A DNA stretch of 64,000 nucleotides, taken from NCBI GenBank assembly GCA_002946415.1, contig NJPS01000043.1, forward strand, positions 124,001 through 188,000, given 5' to 3'. This stretch comes from Rutstroemia sp. NJR-2017a BVV2. Its lineage: Eukaryota > Ascomycota > Leotiomycetes > Helotiales > Rutstroemiaceae. Position numbers and translations under genes: made by a program. This document shows, in pieces, positions 20,673 to 32,844 of this stretch (position 1 is its first letter; each line of letters opens with the position of its first letter). The notes below the pieces were generated by a model. It was not told where the DNA came from, did no database searches, and saw only the letters and a list, made by a program, of their open reading frames with translations.

Positions 20673-23066
20673 GGCTGAGATTGAGAAATCTGAAGCAGTT
20701 AGTATCTCCTCGGTGATGTTCATAAATGATGGGGGGAAACAAGATATAACAACGCAACTTCTGTGCAAAGGAAACGTGAGTAAAGTTTTGTGGTGACAGG
20801 AATGGGTGCTGAGAATGAGGTATTTCTCATAATATGAAGGACATCAAATCGTCACTTTGGGTTGGAAGTGGAAGCAATATATCGAATAAGAATATACTAA
20901 TAGGGTCTTACTTATTTGTTGTTTGTTATCTTGCGCAGAAATTTGTAAAGGTTGGTGCTGATTTTGTTGTGTTTAGTTGAAGAGAGATGAGGAGGGAATT
21001 GGGATAGAGGGGGATATTTATGGTAACTCGAAAGTATTGTGCGAATTCCTCGCTACGGCTTTGCCGACTTCGAGTGAATTTAGGAACGACGAGACCAATC
21101 AGGCACGTCCTCCTATGTTGGAGTACAGTAGCTCCTTCGCCGACAAGGTCAAAAGAATGACCGGAATGTGTTTTACTAGTCTTCTCAAGTGGTCCCAACG
21201 GTAGATTCCACCTGCGCAACCACTATTCTCGAACACCCTTTGCCCATCAGATGGCTTCATTGTTCGCCGTCTAGTAAGCCAGAACTTCCCCGAATATACG
21301 GATAGCATTCACAGCATCCGTATTGGCAGTCAAGGCCGTAGCTCGAAGTGGCTTCCTTCTATCTGTTTTATATCCAACTTGAATCACTCCCCATATCACC
21401 GCATCCATGCAGCGTAACTCCTTGGAAGATCCATAGACTCCTGGAAGCCGAACGGTCCAAGTAAGATATGAACGTTCCTATGGTCTATCAAGATGAAGCT
21501 GAAAGCTGACATATCACTCCTTTTCGGAAAGTAGTAGCACACTCTCTAAACTAGAAACTCGGTGGTTCATGGCACATCACACTATCTTCACGCGCTCTGG
21601 AAGAACTGGAAGGACTACCAAGTCAGCTTGAGTTCGAGTCTCTCAAGTGAGGTAGGAAAACTCTACACTTATCACACAACACATATCATAATGTCTCCTC
21701 CTGGCTCAGGCTCTCGGGCCAGCCAAGCCATTACTTAACAGCTTCGTCAACAGCTTCATCAACAGCATTGTCAACACCACTACACCTGTTGGAAGTTCGT
21801 AGCAGGACTTACAAGGGATTGGAGGCAGCCACTTCTCGAATATGGCTTTTGTAAATGTAGTGCAAACACCTCTTTCTCTACGCACCGCATAGTTCACACG
21901 GCTAATTCATATCTTCTCCGGTAAGCGCAGTATACCCTACGTTCGGAGCCGTTAATCCTTTGAAATTCTCCACCAACACAACTCCTAAGTACTTCGCTAC
22001 TGTATCTCTTCGGAACATCCCGATACCGCCTCGAACCATGGAAATCTCAGCGAACCTTTGACAAACACAGTACATATAGCTCTTTACTCCTACAATTTCC
22101 TTACTCTGATCTAGAAGTACTTTAAACTCTAGGTATAAGGGCTCTGAAAGATAAATCCATCCTATAGATAGAATATATGGTGTTTACGTGGCTAAAGGGT
22201 GTTCGTGTAGGGAAAGGGTCTTTGTATAGGTAAAGGGTGTTGGCGTAGGTAAAGGGTGTTGAACTGGTTCATACCATTTTGGGATGTGGACTTTCTTCTG
22301 ACTTTAATCCCCATGGTTCTAGCTTTTATCCTCACACAATCAACCTCCCCATATTCATCCTTCCAACACACTCTCCATCCTCACAGCAGACTTCCACCTT
22401 CACAAACAATTCTCATCGCGATTCTCACAAACAGAAACAGACGTCCGTTTCATCCAATAACCTCCCTCCGCTCCGCACCTCGTCAGAAACTGCATCCATG
22501 TCACCACACGGTCAGCGGAGAAAGCGGGGGTCCCGACAAACGACGTCAGTGTCCCACTTTTAAATGAGGCAAACACATCAATCAATCACTGCAGGGAGCA
22601 AGCAGCTCAATATCCTCAAAGAATCTCTTACTCTGGGAGTAAGTAGGTTAGGGGTAATGCAATATGTAGATATCTATTAAGATGTTTATTCACGTATGTT
22701 ACCGTACGCAATCAAGAATTAAAACCCCACATTTCAGAGCCATAACGTGGATAAACGAAAGAGAGAGTAGAGTAGAGCACCTCCATATTAGAATGGAATA
22801 TAAAATGGGTAAAATTAACGAAAGAATCTCCTTGCTGTTCATGTTTGTCTTTTCAGTTTCTCCCCAACCGAATGGTATCCAAATAAATGATCGTTGTGAT
22901 GATATGTGTCTATTCATGCTAGGTATAATTCTCATGCTCAATATGATGTGCAGTGTGATTTCTGGCACGCGGATAAGCATTTCATACATGCCCAACAATG
23001 ATCGCAATTTGTAAATCAACCGCAAGATAACCAGAACACAAGAGAATCAGAAATATCATGATTCAT
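20673..23066. other. Gene-poor intergenic stretch
   Basis: About 2.4 kb without a supportable gene. It contains four imperfect copies of a 20-bp unit at 22188-22264 and short CTTCNTCAACAG repeats near 21740-21775. Short frames on both strands lack ATGs or recognisable content. Confidence 0.55.
22188..22264. repeat. Imperfect tandem repeat, about 20-bp unit
   Basis: Four successive copies of roughly GTAGGTAAAGGGTGTTNGN. The two copies nearest 22264 are almost identical; the first two have diverged. Confidence 0.7.
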
Positions 23067-24395
23067 CTACAAGATAAAGGTAGCCTCGGAGAAGAATATA
23101 CCCTTCTCCTCGGTTGTAGCTTCCCCGTTCTTGATCTTGAGGACAAGAGAGTCTTGCGCAGGCATGGCGTACTACGAGAACAACGTTAGCGTGTGACGAT
23201 CCAACAATCATAAGCATCAGATAGGCTTACCTGGTAGCAGTAAGGTCTAGTTCCAACCACTCCTCCAACCAAAGATTTGATAATACCAGGAATATGAGCC
23301 AAGATATCCACCCTGTCTGTCCTCTCGAGAGGACCGCTCAGAACAGCAGAGAAATCACCATCCTTGCTTTTTCCATTCCACGTGAACTCCGCCTTGATCG
23401 GCTCAGGCCATTGAGTATCCGGGTCTTCCTTCACCTCGTGGTGCTTAACGGTATTATTGGCTCCCGCAAACACAACCTCGCCATCCTTGACGATGCCTCC
23501 AACATTAACAACGGTAGAACCATATGAAACAGGAGTAGTGAACTCCATCATAATGGCTGAGTAGGTGGGTGTCTGGAAAGTAACGAAGTTCCATTTTGCT
23601 GCGGCATGGTGAGGCTTCATGCCCTGAATAGCATGAATGAAGATACCACGGCCCTTGAAGTCGTAGGGCTGATCTGGTGCGGTGATGGTACCAGTGACGG
23701 TGCATCGAGGCCAGAATCGATGTCTCATCTCACCCCAAGGCTTTTGGGGATCAGTTCCGTAGTAGGATGTTCCATCCTTTCCGACCTGGAAGCCCGGAGA
23801 GGTGCGCTTGAGAACAAGATTGACGAGTCCGGACTCATTTCGAGCAGATTTGATGGTATACTCATCGCCCGCTTCGTTCAAAGCAATATGAAGGCCGTCA
23901 GCATAGAAACAAGTATTATCATTCTCGAAGCCATAGTTCTCAAGGGGGTCTGAAAGCCAAAGATGCTCTGACCCCTTGTGATTAAAAACTTTGACGTTGA
24001 GCTGACAAGTCGTACGAAGGCCGCTTTGGATTTGGATATCAGCAGAGTCCTACCACGGTAGAAATGGAAGCGAAGCATCCGTCGCATTTGGGCGGGACTG
24101 CACGTACGAGACATTATTGTGAATCACCTGTACCGACGCAACTTTACCCTCATCCGAGAAAAAGTAAAAAGTTTGAGTCTCTACGTTCGTGCTATCATCT
24201 TGAGCCTTCCACTTCAAATCGCTCTTCGTCAACTCCGTATATGGCGTCTTTTCGGCCTGAGCGGTGACGGTTTGTATCGCCCCAGCACCATATTCGGGCT
24301 CTTCCGTTCCAACCGCATTCGCCAGTCTGTCAGTCTTAGCAAATGCCTTGTGAGCGTTGTGTAGGAGAGGCACACGTCTGTTTGATCCAGTTCAT
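23067..24395 (-). CDS. SVF1: Svf1-like survival factor
   Basis: Lipocalin-like protein needed for survival under oxidative and cold stress in yeast and linked to ceramide/sphingolipid handling. Exons 24376-24395, 24108-24326, 23231-24023 and 23067-23171 give 378 residues. The 20-nt first exon yields MNWIKQT, which splices to LANAVGTEEPEYG, the conserved Svf1 start; the other introns (84 and 59 bp) restore NNVSGLRTTCQLNVKVF and CYQYAMPAQDSLVLKI. Further family blocks are NVETQTFYFFSDEGKVASVQ, HLWLSDPLENYGFENDNTCF, KWNFVTFQTPTYSAIMMEFTT and the C-terminal EKGIFFSEATFIL. No transmembrane segment. The third exon alone is a 231-residue open frame but lacks a real start codon. Confidence 0.95.
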
Positions 24396-25121
24396 CCTTG
24401 CGTTTATCTTTCCTTACTGAATGTATGTGATGGGTTTTTCCTCTTGAACGTATCGAAGTCTTGCCAGGGAGTTTATTTGGATGTTTTAAGGTTAATGAAA
24501 TCCTTCCTCCCAAAACTTCGAGGTGGCACACGTTAAAGTGGAGCTAGCCAAGCTTAGTTCTAGCGTGATTCCAAGAATTAGAGAGCTCCATCAGAGTTGA
24601 TAGTTACACACCTCCTCACAACCTCACTTCCTCGGTCTCCTCCACTGGGAGATCTGGGCTGATAATAATCATTTCTCAAGTTCACCATGCGTTTGTTTTG
24701 GGATGGAAATCCCTTATCACTCACTTCGTCCTAGATATCTGCATCGCATCTTCATATTTCCCGACTTTCTTGATGGTGGCATCTCGCCATCCGGGAAGTC
24801 CTCATTCATGGAAGCGTCAAACACATCTGATAACGGCATTCTCATTCAGTGCTGATCTCTATCCACTTGACACACAATGAAAAGTTCTCCAAATATGATC
24901 CCGAACATCCAAATCAATCAGTAACAGATTCGAATATGCAATCGCAGCTCCAAGTCCTGCCCCAGCATTCTTCTCTTCTCCTGCTTCCTCGTCATAGCCC
25001 CTGAAGTCTATCTAATTCTTATCGCTCTCCTAGATTATCGTTCCAGCGTGATGATTCCGGTCCTCCTCCCAGAGACGCCTGGCTTTGAAAGAACGCTCAG
25101 CTTATGATCCTCATTACTGAC
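24396..25121. other. Intergenic: Svf1 upstream region
   Basis: About 0.7 kb holding the Svf1 promoter and the 3' flank of the next minus-strand gene. Pyrimidine-rich, no ORF of note. Confidence 0.55.
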
Positions 25122-26768
25122 CTAGTTATCCTCGCTCGGCGCGTCCCACGCGTCGTTAGCTCTGCCGTTCATCATACTCTGCGTCTGAGCAATCAACCGT
25201 TGAAGTTTCTCTCTTCCTTGCGCTTCCGCCCATCTCAACTTCCACTTAAGCTCATCCTCCCTTCTATACCCTTGCATTGAACTCCCCGTCTCCTTGTCAA
25301 CATACAGCGGCACGCCCTTCATGAGTTCCTCCATGTGATTCCACCATATGCTCATCAGGTTCAATACCACGTTTGCATGTGTATCTAATGCTTTCAGATC
25401 CTCATCTAGTCTTCCATGCGTTTTGTGTGGTTTCGAAGATGCTGTGTCCTTGAGAAGTTCGTGGATAGTCTCGCCAGCCACGTCTCTTCCATTAAAGAAT
25501 GTAGGCCATGCGGCTTGCCCGTATTTCCGGTAATAATCGTAGTTATGTAGCTCGTATACTCCGATTATTCTCGTTGCAGGCGCAAGATGACAGTAACTTG
25601 TGCAATTGGTCTCGTCCTTTTCATCTTCCAAGATCAATCCATCAGAGCGACAGCCAGGTCTGAGAGGGCGTTGACGTGGCTGTAGAGTCATCGTGCTTTC
25701 ATGCGCGCCTTTCCAGGATGGATATCGTCGAACAATACACCGGGTTCTAATGAAAACTGGATTCTTGCTCATCAACTCAACCTGTATCTTCAACCACTCT
25801 TCTGGCGTCCACAAATTTCTCTCCCGCGCACTCTTCTTCCTCTTCCCGCTCACCCGGTCTCGCGATCCCTCCGTCTCTATCGTAGCAAACCTAGTAAGGT
25901 CCTTAAATCCCAACCTCGACTCGAACATGTCCCTTTCCCTATCACGCACAATTGCCTCTCTCGCTATATTCAACATTCTTTCTAAGACCTCTTCCTTCCG
26001 ATCATCCAGCATATCGATTTTCCATCTTCGCCCGCCCACTGCTTGCCATGGTCCCTTAAGCTCATATCGCCGCATTTCGTAGCCGCTGATGCGATATGCT
26101 TCGACCAAGCGGATTGCCAAGCTGCCCATGAATGTGCGTGCGCTTTGGGCATTGTTTGTTGTGATGGTGATTTGGGCTTCATTTGGAAGGGGGTTGTAGT
26201 TTGGAGGGACGAAAGTATGGCCTAGGGGATACTTGACCTTTGAAGGTGCGGCTAAATTTGTCGGTGGCGGCGGTGGCGGCCGGGTAGGAGGACCAGGTAA
26301 GACGGGGTGAGATGGTTTGGCTGGCTTGGGTGCCCTAAGTTCTTTGACGGGCATAGATGGGTCGACACTTTGCCGAGCAGTTTCTTGAGTCGGTGGAGGA
26401 GATGGAGAACAGCCATTATCTACAGGAATATTCGGTGAATGGGAGCATATACCATGGGATGGCGAGGGTAGAAGGTTGATTGAAGCCGGTGTTATGGCAA
26501 GTGTTGAATTGGCAATTGATTCTGCCACGCCCACAGGATTAAGATCTTTCGGGAGTTGGGCCAAAAATTGATATATTCCGGCCGTATCTGGCACGTCAAA
26601 TAATTGGAAAGACTCAAGTTTTGCTGAGCCATGTTCGTGAGAGATCGACGCACTGTCATCGTCTAATAATGGCGTTTGTGGAAGTTTTGATGAAATTCGA
26701 CCAAGTTTCGCGCTCCCATGGCACTCGCTGGCAATGTAATCCGGCGTGCATGTGGATTTTGACTGCAT
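25122..26768 (-). CDS. Unrecognised fungal protein with disordered N terminus
   Basis: Single reading frame of 548 residues from the first ATG (26768); upstream of it the frame stays open but has no ATG. Residues 1-220 are Ser/Pro-rich and include a proline run (PGPPTRPPPPPPT). Residues about 220-548 look folded and helical: a block around ARTFMGSLAIRLVEAYRISG, a basic-acidic stretch (REAIVRDRERDMFESRLGF), a Trp-containing stretch (ARERNLWTPEEWLKIQVELM) and a C-terminal helical part with MSIWWNHMEELMKGVPLYVD. There is one KRKKSARER basic patch. No signal peptide, membrane segment or known catalytic motif. I do not recognise the family; the folded half is convincing as a real coding region because of its steady amphipathic pattern. 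Confidence 0.75.
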   Translation of the reverse strand: MQSKSTCTPDYIASECHGSAKLGRISSKLPQTPLLDDDSASISHEHGSAKLESFQLFDVPDTAGIYQFLAQLPKDLNPVGVAESIANSTLAITPASINLLPSPSHGICSHSPNIPVDNGCSPSPPPTQETARQSVDPSMPVKELRAPKPAKPSHPVLPGPPTRPPPPPPTNLAAPSKVKYPLGHTFVPPNYNPLPNEAQITITTNNAQSARTFMGSLAIRLVEAYRISGYEMRRYELKGPWQAVGGRRWKIDMLDDRKEEVLERMLNIAREAIVRDRERDMFESRLGFKDLTRFATIETEGSRDRVSGKRKKSARERNLWTPEEWLKIQVELMSKNPVFIRTRCIVRRYPSWKGAHESTMTLQPRQRPLRPGCRSDGLILEDEKDETNCTSYCHLAPATRIIGVYELHNYDYYRKYGQAAWPTFFNGRDVAGETIHELLKDTASSKPHKTHGRLDEDLKALDTHANVVLNLMSIWWNHMEELMKGVPLYVDKETGSSMQGYRREDELKWKLRWAEAQGREKLQRLIAQTQSMMNGRANDAWDAPSEDN

Positions 26769-27704
26769 CTTGACTTGAAAATGAGCTAATCTTACTAAAG
26801 TATAGTATGTCTTGATGGAACGGCAGATTGCTTGATAGGTTTCTCCCTGGATGGCGTTGATATTGAGGGAGAAGTCGACTTTCAAGACGAGCGAAAGCTG
26901 AGTACAGAATGCAACGTGAAAATGTGCAAATGGACAAATGGGCAAATATTTTTGAAGGAAGAGAGCAACAACAGTAGTAAATGTACTTAAGATGTTGCAA
27001 CTGTCGGAAATGTTGACTTCAGGTGGTCACCTTAGAAATACACAAATACACTGCCTGTTTAGCTGCTAACAACTCTGGGAGTGAAGACAGCCAGTAGTAT
27101 CTTCTGTATCTATCGACCCGTTCGTGGTTGTTGTTGTTGTTGTTGTTCAATACTGATATCAGTCTTAACATTCACTAGGTTGATCGGGCCGAGAATGTGT
27201 CTACACTTCATTCACCATTCAATGACAGAGAGACAAGCCACAAGAAACAGAGCTCAATACTGTTCGTAGATACAAAAGGACAAGCCTGTATTGTCATGAT
27301 CATCATTGTTCATGAAGGGTGATGCACTTTTCATGACTTCCAAAGGCTCACCCACGAAATCAGATGTTGAAGCCGCAGAATAAATAACGTTGGTAAGACA
27401 TACGTAGCACATAACAAAATATTTGAATGGGTACGATCTCGTTTCTTTATACAGTCAACATAGTTTAACCAACTGACCCTTCCTAGGGATTTGAATAGGG
27501 AGACTTCCAGGTGCACAACGCTTGATTTGTCAACAAACACTTCCCCACAAGCACATAAACCGCCCATGACTAGCGATGATGGAGACATGATTCATCCAGA
27601 AGTACATCGAGAGGGAGAAGGACTCCGAAGGGTCGCCCAGAATACTTTCAGATATCTAAGTCCTCGCAATGAAAAGAAACTCATCCATAAAGCAAATTCA
27701 AAAC
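26769..27704. other. Intergenic with a (TTG)n microsatellite
   Basis: About 0.9 kb between two minus-strand genes. A (TTG)7 run lies at about 27127-27147. Two short frames have no recognisable content. Confidence 0.6.
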
Positions 27705-28943
27705 TCAAACAAGACCATCATATAGCGAAAGGGCAGATACGATAGTCTCATCGCGTTTGCTTCCTTCTTTAAATTCCTCCATATCCAAGCTACCATTCTC
27801 ATCCTTGTCCATCATTCGGAAGATCTTCTTCACTCGCTTCTCCGGGGTATCCTCATCGGGTGGTAGTTTGACCATAGATCCAACCTATAAAAAGCTCAGC
27901 AATTAGACGTTATTCATAATTTGCAGTAGCGAAGACTGAGGAGAGATGACTAGGACACGAAGGAAATAATTCAGAGGAAGCAGTCAGAACAGGCTAGACA
28001 TCTCTAGCTTGCGAGTGCATTGAACGCATCCTCACACTTAATACTTGAATCTAACCTCTGCTTTGCTGCAAAGCCTGGAGACTTCCACAGAAGTGCACGT
28101 GATCATAGTATGTGAAGAGAAAGGGTATGCTTACCATCTTGTAAATCGCTTCAACGATTGCTAGCATCTCGTCGTAGCTTATTTTTCCATCTCCGTCGAT
28201 ATCATACAGTTGGAAAGCCCAGTCAAGCTTATCTTCCATCTTTCCTCTGCTTGTTACGCTCAAGGCGCAGATGAACTCCTTGAAATCGATCGAACCTGAT
28301 TTATCGCTGTCGAATACATTAAACACGTAGTCTGCAAAGGAAGATGGATCGCCAAATGGGAAAAATTGTCGGTAGATCTTTTGAAACTCGTCTTTGGTGA
28401 GCATACCAGACGGGCAGTCCTTCAAGAAGCCTATCCCCGAAAGTCAGGCACAGTTGAAGAACAGGCGGCATGCAAATTACAAACCCTTATACCATTGCTG
28501 TAGCTCCTTCTTGTCAAAATGAGTGGCCTTTTGAAGTTCGGTGATTTCCTCCGCTGATAGCTTCGATTGCCTAAATGTCGCAAAGTCAGCCTCCGCCGGT
28601 TTATGCGTGGCGGCATGCAACATCTATCACTATGCCGCTCAACCAAGTTGTTTAATGCAGTGCGAGCTCTCGCAGTCCTTCACCGCAGCACTGCGCCATA
28701 TGTCATGTAACTGCACCGCTCAGGGCTTTAACCGAACCGCCCCCTGGAGGCTGGGAGCCACCAACTATGTATAGATCTTGGTTGATAAGACTCAGAATCT
28801 GCGGTGACGCCTCGGAAAGCTCTGCACGTTGGAAGATCGATGTGTTGGCCTCGTGGCATATTGGAAGTGATCATGTTGCACGATGTATGCTCGGAGCCGG
28901 AATGAGACGCTGAAGGGAAGTGTGGTACTCACGATTTTCCCAT
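27705..28943 (-). CDS. NCS1: Neuronal calcium sensor Ncs1/Frq1
   Basis: EF-hand calcium sensor that activates phosphatidylinositol 4-kinase in fungi. Exons 28933-28943, 28485-28570, 28135-28430 and 27705-27884 give exactly 190 residues, the family length. Exon 1 is only 11 nt (ATGGGAAAATC). Introns are 362, 54 and 250 bp. The N terminus MGKSQSKLS has Gly2 and Ser6 of an N-myristoylation signal. EF2 ([13 protein letters not shown]), EF3 ([13 protein letters not shown]) and EF4 ([13 protein letters not shown]) have complete calcium loops. The first hand is the degenerate one with the CPSG insert ([14 protein letters not shown]). The end SLYDGLV matches the family. The two long introns are unusual here (see findings). 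Confidence 0.97.
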
Positions 28944-30796
28944 CTTGCAGGAAGGACGGCCTGGTCGTTTGAACGAATGAAGGAGAACGTAGTGGTTCGA
29001 TCGGGATCGCAAGCTGTAAATGCGCAAGTAAGAGCGCGGCTCCTGCGGACGTGTTTGAGTCTCCGAGACTAGAGTAAAAGGTTCATGTCAGCGGACTTAG
29101 GTCAAAGCAGCTGAATGGAAACCCGGTCCACTTCCTCACCAAAGTCGCGCGGATGAAGTCACCTTGGGTATTTCCTCTTTTGCAAATAATATCCGAAAGC
29201 TAGAGATACAAGATCAAAAGTCCGCAGTTAGTTGTCGCTGTTGTGGTAGATTTGTACGAACACCGTGGGGTAGGAGGAGTTGGGTTTAATGATTGAGAGA
29301 GTGGATCTTTGGCCGGGCTGGGGATCGACGCGAATTCACTTCCGAGGATTGTTTGTAGGTTTCCTAATGGGTCTGGGTCGCGAGAAATGACGGTAGGCGT
29401 AGACGATGCAATTATCCGGTGCCAGGTGGAGTGTTGTTTATGAAATTCGCTGTTATATTTTCGAGGTGGAAAGTTGAACTTGGGGGAAATGGGGATGTGG
29501 TGAGGCGAAGATGGTTGCTGATAATTGATGCGATGGTGCTAAGCACTTCTATGGTGTGGCGCCCGCCTTGTTCTAGTGCCCAAAACCAAAGCCCCGATTA
29601 CCTGAGCATCTAGGTCCAGGACCAGAAATTGGTATTACGTTGCGTGGTTGCTGTTGCTCGTGAATGGAGGGGCTTAGTGCAGACTGTGAGCCCACTGCCC
29701 AACTACTTGGGATGGATGCATCAGTCCCCAATAACCTTACAACCTTGCGGAAATGTTGTTACATTGCACAACTTGAGTTTTATGAATTCATAAGATGCAT
29801 TTGTCATTTAGCCCGGTGAAGCTTTTATCCTCCTTGAACCCATCCCCCTTTTGCCCTTTCCCCGTTTACCTTACCACAGAGCTCCCCGTCCCGGTACTTC
29901 GTACAAGAAGTTGATCTCAGTTGCCGTATCTACATGAGCTTTATACTACACAGGTAGTTCGTGCATTACTTCAAAGTCACTCCTCCTAGGTGACAAATGA
30001 GCCTCAACTTTTTGCCATCTACCAAGGGTGTTCACGACGTATATGGACGATGGACGTAGATGGAGAGTCTTCTTAAGTCTTACTTACTTCGTAGACGGCC
30101 GATAGGGCTGAAATTGCTGAACTTTTAGTTCTGAGGCGCAGTGCTGCGCTGAACAGGGCGATAATTGGTTGGGGCCAATTGTTACTTCGTCATCCTCACC
30201 ATAAGTCTTTGCTATTGCTATTGCTTTTGCCTTTGTCGCTGTATCACGTCCCCTCTCTTTTGTGATTTTCCTTCATCGACGGGAAAGGCAGTGTTTCTTT
30301 CCCAACGTAACGTACCCGTCTGGCTTCAACAATTGGGTGAGTGCTTGCTCGAAACGTAGGCTACCGTAGATTCGCCGCCCATTGCTTGGCAATTGGGGCT
30401 GTGTAGATTGGTGGTACAGTACGCGTGAGGGCGAGCCGAGGCGAGGGGACTCTTCCAGTAGCTGGGGGTCTCAGGGAGTCCCATCATGGTTCTTGAATAC
30501 CTTCGGAGTCCGATAATGTAATTAAAGGTCTGACTTGATCCCAGATTTCAGATCTTAGTCTCGTAAGTGCTGACATGCAAAGCATGAACGCAGCTGACAT
30601 CATGATTACCTATGATAGATATCTATATAGAGAAGTTCATGATAGATACTAAGCTACGCTACATAAAAGGATTGCCGATTTCGTTTTGTTACTTGACATC
30701 CATCGCAGGGGACTGCTCACAACTGGTTGCGCATTCTTATCTCCTTGTATATCCTTGGCGATTCAGCCATTGCTGCTCTGTGCTCCATTCCATCCA
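28944..30796. other. Intergenic: Ncs1 upstream region and GST 3' flank
   Basis: About 1.85 kb. Short frames such as 29419-29613 have no recognisable content. No RNA gene or repeat seen. Confidence 0.55.
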
Positions 30797-31784
30797 TCAA
30801 GCTGCTCTCGTCTTCTGAATTTTTGCCAGGGTAGCTTCGGCTATTTCTTTCTCGTTCCAAACATAAGTAACACTCTTCTCCTTTGATATGGCATTGGCCC
30901 ACTTCCAGAATGCCGGTGTTTTTTGCTCCAGTCCTGCTAGAATACTTTTTGGCAGTATATCCTCATATTTGGGGAATGTCAAAAGCCGAAGCACAAATCC
31001 AGCAGTTTGAACCTTGGGATCTTAGTACCTTTCCCAGACAGACAACAACGGCTGAGACTTACCTCTACAAATGTCAACCTCTCCGAACCTCCAAAGAATG
31101 GTCCAGCATTCTGGAGCAGCGGCTCAATCTCCTTGAGTACTATATCTACCAACTCAGCACCTGCCTTCTCTCTATCTTCCGCGGTGACGCCCCTCATCGA
31201 TGCGAAGTAGTGTGGATTGATTTTCGAAATATAGGTATCGATGAAGAAGTTGTACCTTGCACGCTGCAGAGCACCGCCTTCTTCACGGCTGGTCTTCTCC
31301 AAGTGGGAAGGATGTGCATCTACTAGAAACTGAGAGATGACTCCTGATTCTGTGAGGATTTCTCCATTGTAGGAAAGAGCAGGTACCAGTCCTCGCGGGT
31401 TGACGGCTAGATATTCCTTGGTGCGAGGGACCGTAAGGTCGATGTGGACTGTTTCGAACTCAAGACCGAGTTCAGCGAGAGCAACCTGTGACCTATGGGC
31501 CCAAGGACAGGCATAAGCAGTGTATAACGTGATCTTCGGTGCAGGATGAGAGCCCATTTTGAGTTCAATGATTGTTGATTCTCCGTCTGGGGTATCACGG
31601 GTGCTAAGGTTGATGTGGAAATCCGGAGGTAATGCGGGGGTCACGATTAGTTCGGCGTCCAAATGTCCTATAGGAATGAGAGAATGTTCGGTACAACGAA
31701 GAGGGGGGCGAATATGGAAGTTGGGGAAGGGAAGGGGAAGAGGGGCGACGGCCAACCTTTTATATGCCACTCGCGATCGGACAT
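30797..31784 (-). CDS. Omega-like glutathione S-transferase
   Basis: Cytosolic GST of the Cys-active-site type. Exons 31757-31784, 31063-31667 and 30797-31012 give 282 residues. The thioredoxin-fold domain starts KITLYTAYACPWAHR; Cys63 in CPWAHR is the expected catalytic residue (CPxA of omega GSTs), suggesting thiol-transferase or glutathionyl-reductase chemistry rather than conjugation. GSH-site blocks are NPRGLVPAL and the Glu-Ser of ILTESGVIS. The helical C-terminal domain has PFFGGSERLTFVEVQTAGF across intron 2 (50 bp, GTAAGT). The first intron (89 bp) has a weak GTTGGC donor. It is preferred because the resulting extension, with DAELIVTPALPPDFHINLS, matches an N terminus I recall for fungal relatives; otherwise translation would start at 31557 (Met-Gly-Ser-His). 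Confidence 0.88.
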
Positions 31785-32844
31785 GTTCTTATGTCCACGA
31801 GTATCTCTTTATCTTGCGCTGGAATGTGGGATATGGTGCGATATGCTCATGCTCGTGTGTATTTGAGATCAGGTGGGGATTCCCCTCATTTTCAATTATA
31901 AATCAAAAACCCACGATTGATGATTTCTAAGCTTACGAGTGCTGTTCCAAGGTCCAAGGGTTTGTTTGGCTCTGGCGCGTTGATCCTTATAACAACATTT
32001 CAGGTGTTGATGTGCGTGATTACGGCAAGCAGACCATCCAGAGGTGTATTATTGACTGCATAGTGCTGGTTTGCTGGTTACCGTAATACGTTCGGCCGTT
32101 TTGTTCGGACGGAGACGGACAATCTTAACAACGTTCTATCATCCCGTCCTTGTCACATCGACATCGACATCCACAACCAACCGTGACACATCCATATCGT
32201 CGCCCATCACCCAAACCAAAAGATTGGGCGCACACCAATGCATCTGATATATTCCAGATTTTGTACCTGCCCAGTCGGTCAAGTTGACCGTTTTTGGGGG
32301 GTCACAAATGCAACTTTGCCTATCCGTTAAGTTACAAGCTCGGTACCATCTTCTCCTCTTTGCCTAGTTACCAAGAATTTCTATGGTTCTCCTTCCCCTT
32401 TCATCCCTCCGTACAGATCGCTGTTACCCAGTCACTGTTACCTACATCTCTTCATCTAGCGGCCTGTACTTCATCTCCATTGATCACTCAAACAACGTAT
32501 AACACAGTGCGGTCAGGATGCAGTCTAAACGCAATCACCCGTCCAGCTTTTGCCGCCAATAAGGGCTTATCACGTGGCGAGCTTCATTTCTCGTCCTGCT
32601 CGTGGCCTGTCGGATTGATTATAACCGTCCAAGTGGAACTGTGCACTTTCTTCCCGAGCATACACCATAAAATATTGTAACAGACGCTGAAGCTGTCATA
32701 AGATGCTAGTACAAAGGATCCCCAACGGTTCGGAGAATTTTCTGACAGCTTCCTGCATATCTGTTCCTCTTCCTTACTCAACTAAAGCTGCTGTGGATTC
32801 TAAAACTTTCATATTTTCATTTTGGAGAGCTTTGATCGCTGAAT
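31785..32844. promoter_or_regulatory. Divergent intergenic region, GST / zinc transporter
   Basis: About 1.06 kb that must contain both promoters. A 128-codon plus frame at 32294-32680 has no recognisable content. CATCGACATCGACATCCACA near 32157-32176 is a short tandem repeat. Confidence 0.5.
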
